Assembly: GCA_003512525.1 (NCBI GenBank)
Contig: DOQG01000041.1
Span: 1 to 5,419, forward strand
From: Oscillospiraceae bacterium
GTDB lineage: Bacteria; Bacillota; Clostridia; Oscillospirales; Ruminococcaceae
Direction: 5' to 3'
Length of the DNA stretch: 5,419 bases
The position numbers and the translations under genes were made by a program. Below the pieces are notes generated by a model. The model saw only the letters and a list, made by a program, of their open reading frames with translations, did not search any database and was not told the DNA's origin. This document shows positions 1 to 4,674 of this stretch, piece by piece (positions within the stretch are counted from its first letter, which is position 1; the number at the start of each line of letters is the position of its first letter).

Positions 1-150
1 GGTGATAGTGCAGTTGCACCGATATACTCACGAAATTATTAACGCCTTGTCGGTATCGAAACTGTTTTCGGCGTTGTTGGCTGTATATTTATTGTATTGA
101 CTTTTTTGCAATATGTTGCATTGTAATTTCAATGGAATTTTGATAAGTTG

Positions 151-190
151 AGAAGCTGTGATGAAATTTTTGCATTTCGTCACAGCTTCT
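151..190. other. Long near-perfect inverted repeat / hairpin
   Basis: The arm 151-167 (starting AGAAGCTGTG) pairs with 174-190 (ending CACAGCTTCT) over 17 positions, with a single T-G wobble (162/179) and a 6-base loop (168-173). Outer bases GATAAG (142-147) and CTTATC (189-194) can also pair in an alternative register. Neither side is followed by a run of T, so it does not look like a standard intrinsic terminator in either direction. It could be the end of an upstream gene lying outside the window, a structured small RNA, or part of a dispersed palindromic element. Confidence 0.8.
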
Positions 191-313
191 TATCCGCAAA
201 ATCGCGACTTTTCATTATAATATCCACGCCATTTCAAGCGTCACAATTAACTTTGTACTATCCCTCGCCGCGCACTATCCAAAATCAAAATCCGCGCTAC
301 AGCGCAACCACAA

Positions 314-344
314 TTATTCATTATTCAATATTCATTATTCATTA
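314..344. repeat. Tandem repeat, 7-bp unit TTATTCA, about 4.4 copies
   Basis: Four consecutive 7-base units start at 314, 321, 328 and 335; the third reads ATATTCA (one mismatch), and a partial TTA follows at 342-344. The repeat is immediately upstream, in plus coordinates, of the galU terminator and is therefore outside any gene. Such short AT-rich arrays can vary in copy number between strains. Confidence 0.85.
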
Positions 345-347
345 AAC

Positions 348-377
348 AAAAAAGGCAGAGCCGGGAGCTCTGCCTTT
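348..377 (-). terminator. Intrinsic terminator of galU
   Basis: The arms 351-361 and 367-377 (AAAGGCAGAGC / GCTCTGCCTTT) form a perfect 11-bp stem with a 5-base loop. Read on the minus strand, the stem runs into a U tract (TTTTTT, then G, then TTT across 353-344). It begins 4 bases after the galU stop codon, so it is a textbook Rho-independent terminator for the leftward transcript. There is no T run on the plus-strand side, so it is not obviously bidirectional. Confidence 0.93.
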
Positions 378-381
378 AACA

Positions 382-1251
382 TCATATATCCAGTGTCTTA
401 AGATACGCCTTGAAATCCTCGCCTATCTCAGGGTGCTTCAGTGCAACCTCAACACAAGCCTTCATTATTCCGAGCTTGTTGCCCATATCATAACGAGTAC
501 CTGTAAAGTCAACACCGACCATACCTTCGGTCTGCGCGAGCTGCTTCATAGCGTCTGTCAGCTGATATTCGCCGCCTGCACCTGTAGGGAGCGTTTCAAG
601 GATATCAAATATCTTAGCAGGGAGAACGCATCTGCCAAGTATCGCAAAGTTGGAAATAACCTCTTCGGGCTTGGGCTTCTCTATCATATTGGAGATACTG
701 TAAAGGTTGTTTTCAAGCGGCTTTACATCGAGTGTGCAGTACTTCAGTACAAGCTCAAAGGGAACTTCCTTCATGCTTACAACTGCCTTGCCGTACTTCT
801 CGTAAGCTCTGCAGCACTGTGCCGTGCAGGGGTCTTCGCCTATGATAACATCGTCGCCGTAGATAACTACAAACGGGTCGTTGCCGACAAACTGCTTTGC
901 GTACATAACCGCACCGCCTGTACCGTTCTGTGTCTGCTGACGCACATAGGTTATATTCTTGCCCATTTCGGCAATGTCGCAAACGACCTTGTAAAATTCG
1001 TTCTTACCGCCTGCAAGAAGCTGAGCCTCAAGGTCGGGCTTGCGGTCGAAGTGGTCTTCAACATCCTGTTTTCCTCTTGAAAGAACTATCAATATCTCTG
1101 TTATGCCTGAGTTGATAACCTCCTCAACGATATACTGTATAGCGGGCTTATCCACTATATTGAGCATTTCCTTGGGGATAGCCTTACTTGCGGGGAGAAC
1201 TCGTGTGCCGAAGCCTGCTGCGAGTATTACTGCCTTTTTTACTTTTTCCAT
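382..1251 (-). CDS. galU: UTP--glucose-1-phosphate uridylyltransferase
   Basis: This cytosolic enzyme makes UDP-glucose and pyrophosphate from UTP and glucose-1-phosphate, supplying cell-envelope polysaccharide and glycolipid synthesis and the Leloir pathway. The 289-residue protein is close to the usual length of Gram-positive GalU/GtaB (about 290). Visible family marks are the N-terminal nucleotide-binding loop AAGFGTRVLPASKAIPKEML (residues 11-30), VDKPAIQYIVEE (33-44), the metal-binding GDD (132-134), IEKP (190-193), SNFAILGR (200-207), GGEYQLTDA (226-234) and GTRYDMGNKLG (251-261). One departure is GTGGAV (110-115), where relatives usually have GLGHAV. The ATG is preceded by AAGGACAGGT on the minus strand, a reasonable ribosome binding site. 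It appears monocistronic, with its own terminator 4 bases downstream and a candidate promoter upstream. Assignment is very secure at the family level. Confidence 0.96.
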   Translation of the reverse strand: MEKVKKAVILAAGFGTRVLPASKAIPKEMLNIVDKPAIQYIVEEVINSGITEILIVLSRGKQDVEDHFDRKPDLEAQLLAGGKNEFYKVVCDIAEMGKNITYVRQQTQNGTGGAVMYAKQFVGNDPFVVIYGDDVIIGEDPCTAQCCRAYEKYGKAVVSMKEVPFELVLKYCTLDVKPLENNLYSISNMIEKPKPEEVISNFAILGRCVLPAKIFDILETLPTGAGGEYQLTDAMKQLAQTEGMVGVDFTGTRYDMGNKLGIMKACVEVALKHPEIGEDFKAYLKTLDI

Positions 1252-1302
1252 TTTTGTACCTGTCCTTATTTTGATGTATTCCCTACCGTTTTCTTCATAT
1301 CC

Positions 1303-1330
1303 ATTATATAATTTGCAGACGTAACAGAAA
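1303..1330 (-). promoter_or_regulatory. Candidate galU promoter (good -10, weak -35)
   Basis: On the minus strand a perfect TATAAT lies at 1308-1303, about 50 bases before the galU start codon. At the expected -35 distance there is only a poor match (TTTCTG at 1330-1325 with a 16-bp spacer, or ATTTCT with 17). A consensus -10 with a poor -35 would fit a regulated or activator-dependent promoter, especially as the -35 region falls in the loop of the inverted repeat at 1314-1344. Confidence 0.45.
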
Positions 1331-1344
1331 TTATTACGTCTGCA
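1314..1344. promoter_or_regulatory. Perfect 11-bp inverted repeat upstream of galU
   Basis: Arms 1314-1324 (TGCAGACGTAA) and 1334-1344 (TTACGTCTGCA) are exactly complementary around a 9-base loop. It lies 42 bases after the stop codon of the leftward upstream gene and 5 bases upstream of the galU -10 box, covering the -35 position. It could be an operator, or the terminator of the upstream gene: on the minus strand it is followed by AAATTATAT, not a clean T run, while on the plus strand TTTTAT follows. The sequence alone does not decide between the two. Confidence 0.6.
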
Positions 1345-1386
1345 TTTTATGTACCAACACTTATATCCGGTCGATAGACCGATCGC

Positions 1387-2004
1387 TTACTTGATAAGCG
1401 CCTGATAAGCCTTAAGAAGCTTTGTTACACTGCCTATAGCATAGAAGTCGCCGCTTATAGCCTTTGCCATAAAGTCGTACTTGCCGTTTACAACTGCAAC
1501 AACATCATCAATGGGCATATCGATATGTACATCGTTGTCGATGTAGCCCCAGGGTTCTACTGTTACCTTACCGTCATCGATAAGAATGTAGATGTAGTAT
1601 TCCTTGTCACCGTAAGCCTTGATCTCAATGGCGATCTTTTCGTTTACCTTTGTAACGTCCTTCTTAGCGAACTTTTCTCTTACCATATCAGCAAGAGCAA
1701 ACTTGTCGGGCTGTGCGGGAGCGGCCTTGGGGGCTGCTTTCTTTGCGGTTTCCTTCTTAGCCGGAGCGGGCTTCTTTGCAGCGGGCTTTTTAGCTGCGGG
1801 AGCGGGCTTCTTTGCGGCAGGCTTCTTAGCTGCGGGAGCCTTTTCGGCGATCTTCTCAACTGTCTTTTCAGCAACCTTTTCTACTGCCTTTACTGCCTTT
1901 GCAGCATCAGCCTTAACCTCAGCGGCAGCCTTTACAGCTTCAGTCTTTACAGCTTCAGCTACGGGCGTCTTAGTTCCTGTCATATTTGTCTTCTTAGTAG
2001 CCAT
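1387..2004 (-). CDS. Histone-H1-like Lys/Ala-rich tail fused to an SCP2-like domain
   Basis: Three parts are visible in this 205-residue protein. Residues 15-55 are rich in Ala, Lys, Glu and Val and should form a long amphipathic helix. Residues 56-99 are an AAKKP/AAKKPAP linker like histone H1, bacterial Hc-type and PhaF/AlgP tails, with two exact 12-residue copies (58-69, 70-81). Residues 100-205 form a compact domain (WGYIDNDVHIDMPIDDVVAV, 152-171; NGKYDFMAKAISGDFYAIGS, 173-192) whose pattern recalls SCP2 sterol/lipid-carrier domains. No signal peptide or membrane segment is seen, so it is probably cytosolic. The basic linker would be expected to bind DNA or another polyanion and the C-terminal domain possibly a lipid or other hydrophobic ligand; both are inferences. 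The ATG at 2004 is chosen over an in-frame upstream start at 2046 because AAAGGA sits about 10 bases before it. The gene has its own promoter region and is divergent from dpaA. Biological role unknown. Confidence 0.88.
   Translation of the reverse strand: MATKKTNMTGTKTPVAEAVKTEAVKAAAEVKADAAKAVKAVEKVAEKTVEKIAEKAPAAKKPAAKKPAPAAKKPAAKKPAPAKKETAKKAAPKAAPAQPDKFALADMVREKFAKKDVTKVNEKIAIEIKAYGDKEYYIYILIDDGKVTVEPWGYIDNDVHIDMPIDDVVAVVNGKYDFMAKAISGDFYAIGSVTKLLKAYQALIK
1764..1835. repeat. 36-bp tandem duplication within the Lys/Ala-rich linker
   Basis: Bases 1764-1799 and 1800-1835 are direct tandem copies that differ at 3 of 36 positions. All three differences are silent, since both copies encode AAKKPAAKKPAP. 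Each copy also contains two shorter AAKKP units. This indicates in-frame expansion of the linker, with later selection on the protein sequence. Confidence 0.9.
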
Positions 2005-2074
2005 TTCACTTAGATCCTTTCTGTATTTGCTGCCGGACGGCAACAAGTATGTGTGGCGTTAGCCTCTATTGCAT

Positions 2075-2103
2075 ATAATAACATATACATTTGGAAAAAA
2101 CAA
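2075..2103 (-). promoter_or_regulatory. Candidate proximal promoter for the histone-tail/SCP2-like gene
   Basis: On the minus strand TTGTTT (2103-2098) and TATTAT (2080-2075) are separated by 17 bases. The -10 matches 5 of 6 and the -35 matches 3 of 6 sigma-A consensus positions. It would give a leader of about 60 bases before the ATG at 2004. A competing candidate lies just upstream, at 2136-2108. Confidence 0.4.
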
Positions 2104-2107
2104 GTGC

Positions 2108-2136
2108 TTTATAAGCCTTTTTGGTTTTCTTCACAA
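2108..2136 (-). promoter_or_regulatory. Candidate distal promoter for the histone-tail/SCP2-like gene
   Basis: On the minus strand TTGTGA (2136-2131) and TATAAA (2113-2108) are separated by 17 bases, matching 4 of 6 and 5 of 6 sigma-A consensus positions. It is slightly better than the proximal candidate and would give a leader of roughly 95 bases. The region is AT-rich, so chance matches are possible. Confidence 0.4.
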
Positions 2137-2204
2137 AAAAGTGCTCAAAAACATACAATATGATAGCGAAAATGTAGCCGTGCGGCAGTGTTCATCACAC
2201 GGTT

Positions 2205-2234
2205 TTGCAAAAAAGCCGCTCGTATACATATAAA
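2205..2234 (+). promoter_or_regulatory. Candidate dpaA promoter
   Basis: Two readings overlap. One is sigma-A-like: TTGCAA (2205-2210), 18 bases, TATAAA (2229-2234). The other is a mother-cell sporulation -10: CATATAAA (2227-2234) resembles the CATA-type -10 boxes of sigma-E/sigma-K promoters, but I see no convincing matching -35. Known dpaAB genes are transcribed in the mother cell, which favours the second reading biologically. Either places the start about 24 bases before the dpaA ATG. Confidence 0.3.
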
Positions 2235-2264
2235 GCGATAAAAAGATAAGAGGTGTTTTGGCAA

Positions 2265-3110
2265 ATGAAGCTCCTTGTACTGGGCGGAGATATCCGTATG
2301 TATTATACTGCCGAAAGGCTCAGGCGTAAGCATGAGGTATATACCTACGGACTAAGTGAGCTTGATATGTTCCCCGATGAACTGTGTGACGCGGCGGTGC
2401 TCGGCATACCCGCAAGCCGTGACGGAATAAGCATAAACGCTCCGCTGTGCCGCGAGCCTGTTCCTTTTTCCGTGCTTCAGAAGCTTATAAAGAGCGGCGG
2501 CGTAGTTATCGGCGGAATGGTAAGTCCCGCATTGCGGCATTTCTGTGCCGACAACGGCTTTTTCTGTGAGGATCATTACTGCGATGAATCCGTTATGCTC
2601 AGAAATGCCGTTCCGTCTGCGGAGGGGGCGCTTGCAGTCGGCATAAACGCCACACCCGGACAGATGCTTGGTCAGAAAGTGCTGATACTGGGCTTTGGCA
2701 GGATAGCGTCACAGCTCGCCGTATATCTTACGGCAATGGGGTGTGAGGTCATAGTTGCGGCGAGAAGCCGTGAAAAAAGAGCAAAGGCAAGAATGCTCGG
2801 TTGCCGTGCGGTGGGCTTCGATGTGCTGTGCGGCATATTGCCTGAGGTCACGCTGATATACAATACCGTTCCGTGTGCGGTCATCGGTGAAGATGAGCTT
2901 GCGGCATTTGACGATGAAGCGGTCTATGTAGAGCTTGCCTCTGCTTCCGGAATTGATAAGGCGGCGCTTAAGGGGCACAGCGTAACGGTCATAAATGCGG
3001 GCGGGCTTCCCGCAAAAACCGCGCCTAAAACCGCAGGCGAGATAATAGCCGATGCCGTAGAAGAGATACTTGATACTTATAGAGAAAGGGGCGATAAAAT
3101 TGAGCAGTAA
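2265..3110 (+). CDS. dpaA: Dipicolinate synthase subunit A (SpoVFA)
   Basis: Together with DpaB it converts the lysine-pathway intermediate dihydrodipicolinate (or its hydroxylated precursor) to dipicolinic acid, which loads the spore core as a calcium chelate; the enzyme acts in the mother cell. The 281 residues compare with about 297 for Bacillus subtilis SpoVFA. Visible marks are an N-terminal beta strand with LGGD (residues 6-9), NAVPSAEGAL (114-123), a Rossmann loop GFGRIA (143-148) ending in AARS (165-168), which hints at NADP, NTVP (200-203), VELASASG (222-229), and the C-terminal GGLPAKTAPKTAGEI (246-260), very like GLPGIVAPKTAGQI in SpoVFA as I recall it. The ATG at 2265 is chosen over an in-frame GTG at 2253 because AGAGGTG (2249-2255) is the ribosome binding site, 9 bases upstream. 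dpaB follows in an 11-base overlap. No asd/dapG-type lysine gene follows, unlike the B. subtilis operon. Confidence 0.94.
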   Translation: MKLLVLGGDIRMYYTAERLRRKHEVYTYGLSELDMFPDELCDAAVLGIPASRDGISINAPLCREPVPFSVLQKLIKSGGVVIGGMVSPALRHFCADNGFFCEDHYCDESVMLRNAVPSAEGALAVGINATPGQMLGQKVLILGFGRIASQLAVYLTAMGCEVIVAARSREKRAKARMLGCRAVGFDVLCGILPEVTLIYNTVPCAVIGEDELAAFDDEAVYVELASASGIDKAALKGHSVTVINAGGLPAKTAPKTAGEIIADAVEEILDTYRERGDKIEQ

Positions 3111-3684
3111 ATTAAGCGGTATCAGAGTCGGATTTTGTATGACAGGTTCATTCTGCACGTTTTCTAAAGCTTTTACGGCTATGGAAGCGTTGCGCGACCT
3201 GGGTTGTGACATACTTCCGATAATGTCACTGAGCGCGGGGACTACCGACACACGTTTCGGAACGGCTCAGGAGCATATAAAGCGCGCAGAGAAGATCTGC
3301 GGCAAAAGAGTGATAATGTCTGTTTGCGATGCCGAACCGATAGGTCCTAAAAAGCTGACGGATATAATGGTGGTAGCACCCTGCACGGGAAACACAATGG
3401 CAAAGCTTGCAAGAAGTATCACCGATACGCCCGTGACAATGGCGGTGAAAAGTCACCTTCGCGGAGCCGGACCGGTGCTTATCGCTTGTGCCACAAACGA
3501 TGCACTTGCAGGCTCATTCAAAAATATCGGTTTTCTGATGAATTGCCGCAACTATTATTTTGTGCCGCTCGGACAGGACGATCCGCTGAAAAAGCCGTGC
3601 TCGCTCGTGGCTGACTTTACGCTTATCCCCGATGCGGTAAGTGCGGCGCTTGATAATATACAGCTTCAGCCTGTTATCCTCTGA
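3100..3684 (+). CDS. dpaB: Dipicolinate synthase subunit B (SpoVFB)
   Basis: This is the flavoprotein-fold (HFCD-type) partner of DpaA in dipicolinic acid synthesis during sporulation. It has 194 residues, against about 200 in B. subtilis. Visible marks are the N-terminal GFCMTGSFCTF (11-21), TDTRFG (49-54), EPIGPKKL (79-86), APCTGNTMAKLA (93-104), the TDTPV loop (108-112), STND-like ATND (131-134), and GQDDPLKKPCSLVA (158-171), which is nearly the same as the B. subtilis stretch. The TTG at 3100 is chosen because AAAGGGG (3085-3091) lies 8 bases upstream and because the resulting MSSKLSGIRVGF aligns with the known N-terminus; an in-frame TTG at 3070 would lie deep inside dpaA. It overlaps the end of dpaA by 11 bases, so the two are translationally coupled. 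No terminator follows, and a strong promoter for the next gene begins 4 bases after the stop. Confidence 0.94.
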   Translation: MSSKLSGIRVGFCMTGSFCTFSKAFTAMEALRDLGCDILPIMSLSAGTTDTRFGTAQEHIKRAEKICGKRVIMSVCDAEPIGPKKLTDIMVVAPCTGNTMAKLARSITDTPVTMAVKSHLRGAGPVLIACATNDALAGSFKNIGFLMNCRNYYFVPLGQDDPLKKPCSLVADFTLIPDAVSAALDNIQLQPVIL

Positions 3685-3687
3685 CGG

Positions 3688-3716
3688 TTGACACGTTTCT
3701 TTTGTTGTCGTATAAT
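3688..3716 (+). promoter_or_regulatory. Perfect-consensus sigma-A promoter of the alkylation-repair operon
   Basis: TTGACA (3688-3693) and TATAAT (3711-3716) match the housekeeping consensus at all 12 positions with the ideal 17-base spacer. Transcription should begin near 3723, giving a leader of about 30 bases that includes the GGGAG ribosome binding site (3741-3745) of the NimA-like gene. It starts only 4 bases after the dpaB stop codon, so the downstream operon is expected to be expressed strongly in growing cells, independently of the sporulation genes before it. Confidence 0.9.
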
Positions 3717-3754
3717 AATTGCAGTAGATTTACGATACAAGGGAGCATACATCT

Positions 3755-4216
3755 ATGAGAAGAAAAGACCGTGAGATTACCGACAGAAAAGAGATCATCG
3801 GCATTGTGAACGATGCAAATGTGATGCGCATTGCTTTCTTTGATGAAGAATATCCTTATGTTCTGCCGTTCAATTTCGGATATGAGGAAAAGGACGGCAG
3901 GCTGTATTTTTATATCCATACAGCGACTGAGGGCAAAAAGAATGCGCTTATCGAAAGAAATAACAAGGTGGCATTTGAGCTTGATAACTGCCGCGACTAT
4001 GTGCAGGGCAGTATAACAAGCCTGTATGAGAGCGTTGTCGGAAACGGCACGATGACCGAGATGACCGATACAGCGGAAAAGCTCTTTGCACTGTCGCTGA
4101 TACTTAAGCAGTACGGAGAGATCGCCTATAAGGCGGACGGCTCGTGTGCCGCAAGGACAAGGGTCTACCGTCTTACGGTAAACGAGATCAGCGGAAAGGC
4201 AAACCGCGGAAAATGA
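3755..4216 (+). CDS. NimA-like pyridoxamine 5'-phosphate oxidase-fold flavoprotein
   Basis: The 153-residue protein has the split-barrel FMN-binding fold of the PNPOx superfamily, closest in pattern to the NimA/nitroimidazole-resistance group. Visible marks are RIAFFDEEYPYVLPFNFGYE (25-44; relatives read like RLAFVDDGRPYVVPLNFGYE), LYFYIHTATEGKKNALIERN (50-69), VAFELD (72-77), the SVVGNGTMTEM strand (93-103), and the C-terminal VYRLTVNEISGKANRG (137-152). Members bind FMN or other flavins; some reduce nitroimidazoles, and most have no proven substrate. The ATG at 3755 has GGGAG 9 bases upstream and lies about 32 bases after the predicted start of transcription. Its stop codon overlaps the ogt start (ATGA, 4213-4216), which ties it to DNA alkylation repair. 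A role in reducing nitro- or nitroso-type precursors of alkylating damage is an inference. The exact reaction cannot be read from the sequence. Confidence 0.88.
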   Translation: MRRKDREITDRKEIIGIVNDANVMRIAFFDEEYPYVLPFNFGYEEKDGRLYFYIHTATEGKKNALIERNNKVAFELDNCRDYVQGSITSLYESVVGNGTMTEMTDTAEKLFALSLILKQYGEIAYKADGSCAARTRVYRLTVNEISGKANRGK

Positions 4217-4674
4217 GCAATATAACTTTTGATATGCCGATCGAACGCACGATAACGGTAATAACCGACGGCAGAAATATAACAAATATCGTCTTTGATA
4301 TGAAACTTCCCGACAGACCCGACCCAATATGCAAAATGGCGAAAGAGCAGTTCATTGCATACTTTGACGGTGAGCTTAAAGAATTTTCACTGCCGTTTGA
4401 TATAAGCAATATCGGCACACCGTTTTTCAGGAGCATACTTACTGCCGTGCAGAAAATACCCTACGGTGAGCGTGTGACGTACAGGCAGGCGGCTGAAACG
4501 GCAGGGAGTAAGGCGATCCGTGCGTGCGGCTCGGCACTGAAAAGAAACCCGCTCCCGATACTGATACCGTGCCACAGGATAGTCCCCGCAAGCGGAGGCA
4601 TAGGCTTCTATATGGGTGAAGAAGGGGTAGATATCAAGAAGTTCCTGCTTGAAACGGAGGAGAAGTATAAATGA
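4213..4674 (+). CDS. ogt: Methylated-DNA--protein-cysteine methyltransferase (O6-alkylguanine transferase)
   Basis: This is a suicide DNA repair protein that moves the alkyl group from O6-alkylguanine (and O4-alkylthymine) to its own cysteine. The 153 residues fit the single-domain Ogt/AdaB class. A variable N-terminal domain (1-68) is followed by TPFFRSILTAVQKIPYGERV (69-88), the helix-turn-helix stretch TYRQAAETAGSKAIRACGSA (89-108) with the base-flipping Arg (R103), NPLPILIP (112-119), the active-site PCHRIV (119-124; reactive C120), and the closing GGIGFYMGEEGVDIKKFLLE (128-147). C105 stands where relatives often have Val. The start is the ATG at 4213, overlapping the NimA-like stop by 4 bases; a weak AAAGG lies 13 bases upstream, so translation is probably by coupling. 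A GTG at 4144 in the same frame is rejected because it lies well inside the upstream gene. The next gene is joined by another ATGA overlap. Confidence 0.95.
   Translation: MSNITFDMPIERTITVITDGRNITNIVFDMKLPDRPDPICKMAKEQFIAYFDGELKEFSLPFDISNIGTPFFRSILTAVQKIPYGERVTYRQAAETAGSKAIRACGSALKRNPLPILIPCHRIVPASGGIGFYMGEEGVDIKKFLLETEEKYK

Larger units (their letters stand above)
1..345. other. Intergenic region without a supported gene
   Basis: I see no convincing coding sequence here. The only longer open frame (148-345, TTG start) runs through a hairpin and a simple tandem repeat, has no ribosome binding site and ends in low-complexity Ile/His/Ser sequence. The stretch holds a long hairpin (151-190), a short GCGCT/AGCGC palindrome (294-305) and a TTATTCA tandem repeat (314-344). 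A TTGACT box at 97-102 followed 19 bases later by TGTAAT (122-127) could be a weak rightward promoter in front of the hairpin, but the spacing is poor. The mix of hairpin, GC-rich patch and AT-rich tandem tail resembles a non-coding dispersed intergenic element; that reading is inference. Confidence 0.6.

Noticed and set aside
41..80. AACGCC ... GGCGTT inverted repeat in the left intergenic region
   Set aside because: The stem is only 6 bp around a loop of more than 20 bases, which is within chance expectation.
148..345. A 65-residue plus-strand frame with a TTG start
   Set aside because: It translates the hairpin and the TTATTCA repeat, lacks a ribosome binding site and has an implausible low-complexity end.
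433..1080. A 215-residue open frame on the plus strand opposite galU
   Set aside because: It is antisense to a gene with clear family motifs, has no ribosome binding site of its own, and its protein resembles no family I know. It is a by-product of codon choice in galU.
1314..1350. Rightward intrinsic terminator (hairpin followed by TTTTAT)
   Set aside because: There is no rightward gene before it to terminate; an operator or a weak leftward terminator is more likely.
2005..2046. An N-terminal extension of the SCP2-like protein by 14 residues
   Set aside because: The extension would place the clear AAAGGA ribosome binding site inside the gene; the ATG at 2004 has correct spacing to it.
1525..2062. 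Two plus-strand open frames (1525-2013 and 1619-2062) giving Ser/Cys/Leu/Gly- or Ala/Phe/Gly-rich proteins that look membrane-like
   Set aside because: They are the reverse complement of the AAKKP repeat region; the low-complexity hydrophobic look comes from reading Lys/Ala codons backwards.
2102..2145. Direct repeat AAGTGCT (2102-2108 and 2139-2145) as a possible binding-site pair
   Set aside because: Seven bases in an AT-rich region is not beyond chance, and the 37-base spacing does not match helical turns well.
2253..2264. GTG start of dpaA four codons upstream
   Set aside because: This GTG is part of the AGAGGTG ribosome binding site, and the ATG at 2265 starts directly at the expected N-terminal strand.
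2709..3251. A 180-residue minus-strand frame across the dpaA/dpaB junction
   Set aside because: Both sense genes are strongly recognised. The antisense frame has no ribosome binding site and no recognisable motif.
3674..4327. A 217-residue minus-strand frame opposite the NimA-like gene, rich in Cys, Arg and Leu
   Set aside because: It overlaps a perfect promoter and two well-supported genes in the opposite direction and shows no family features.
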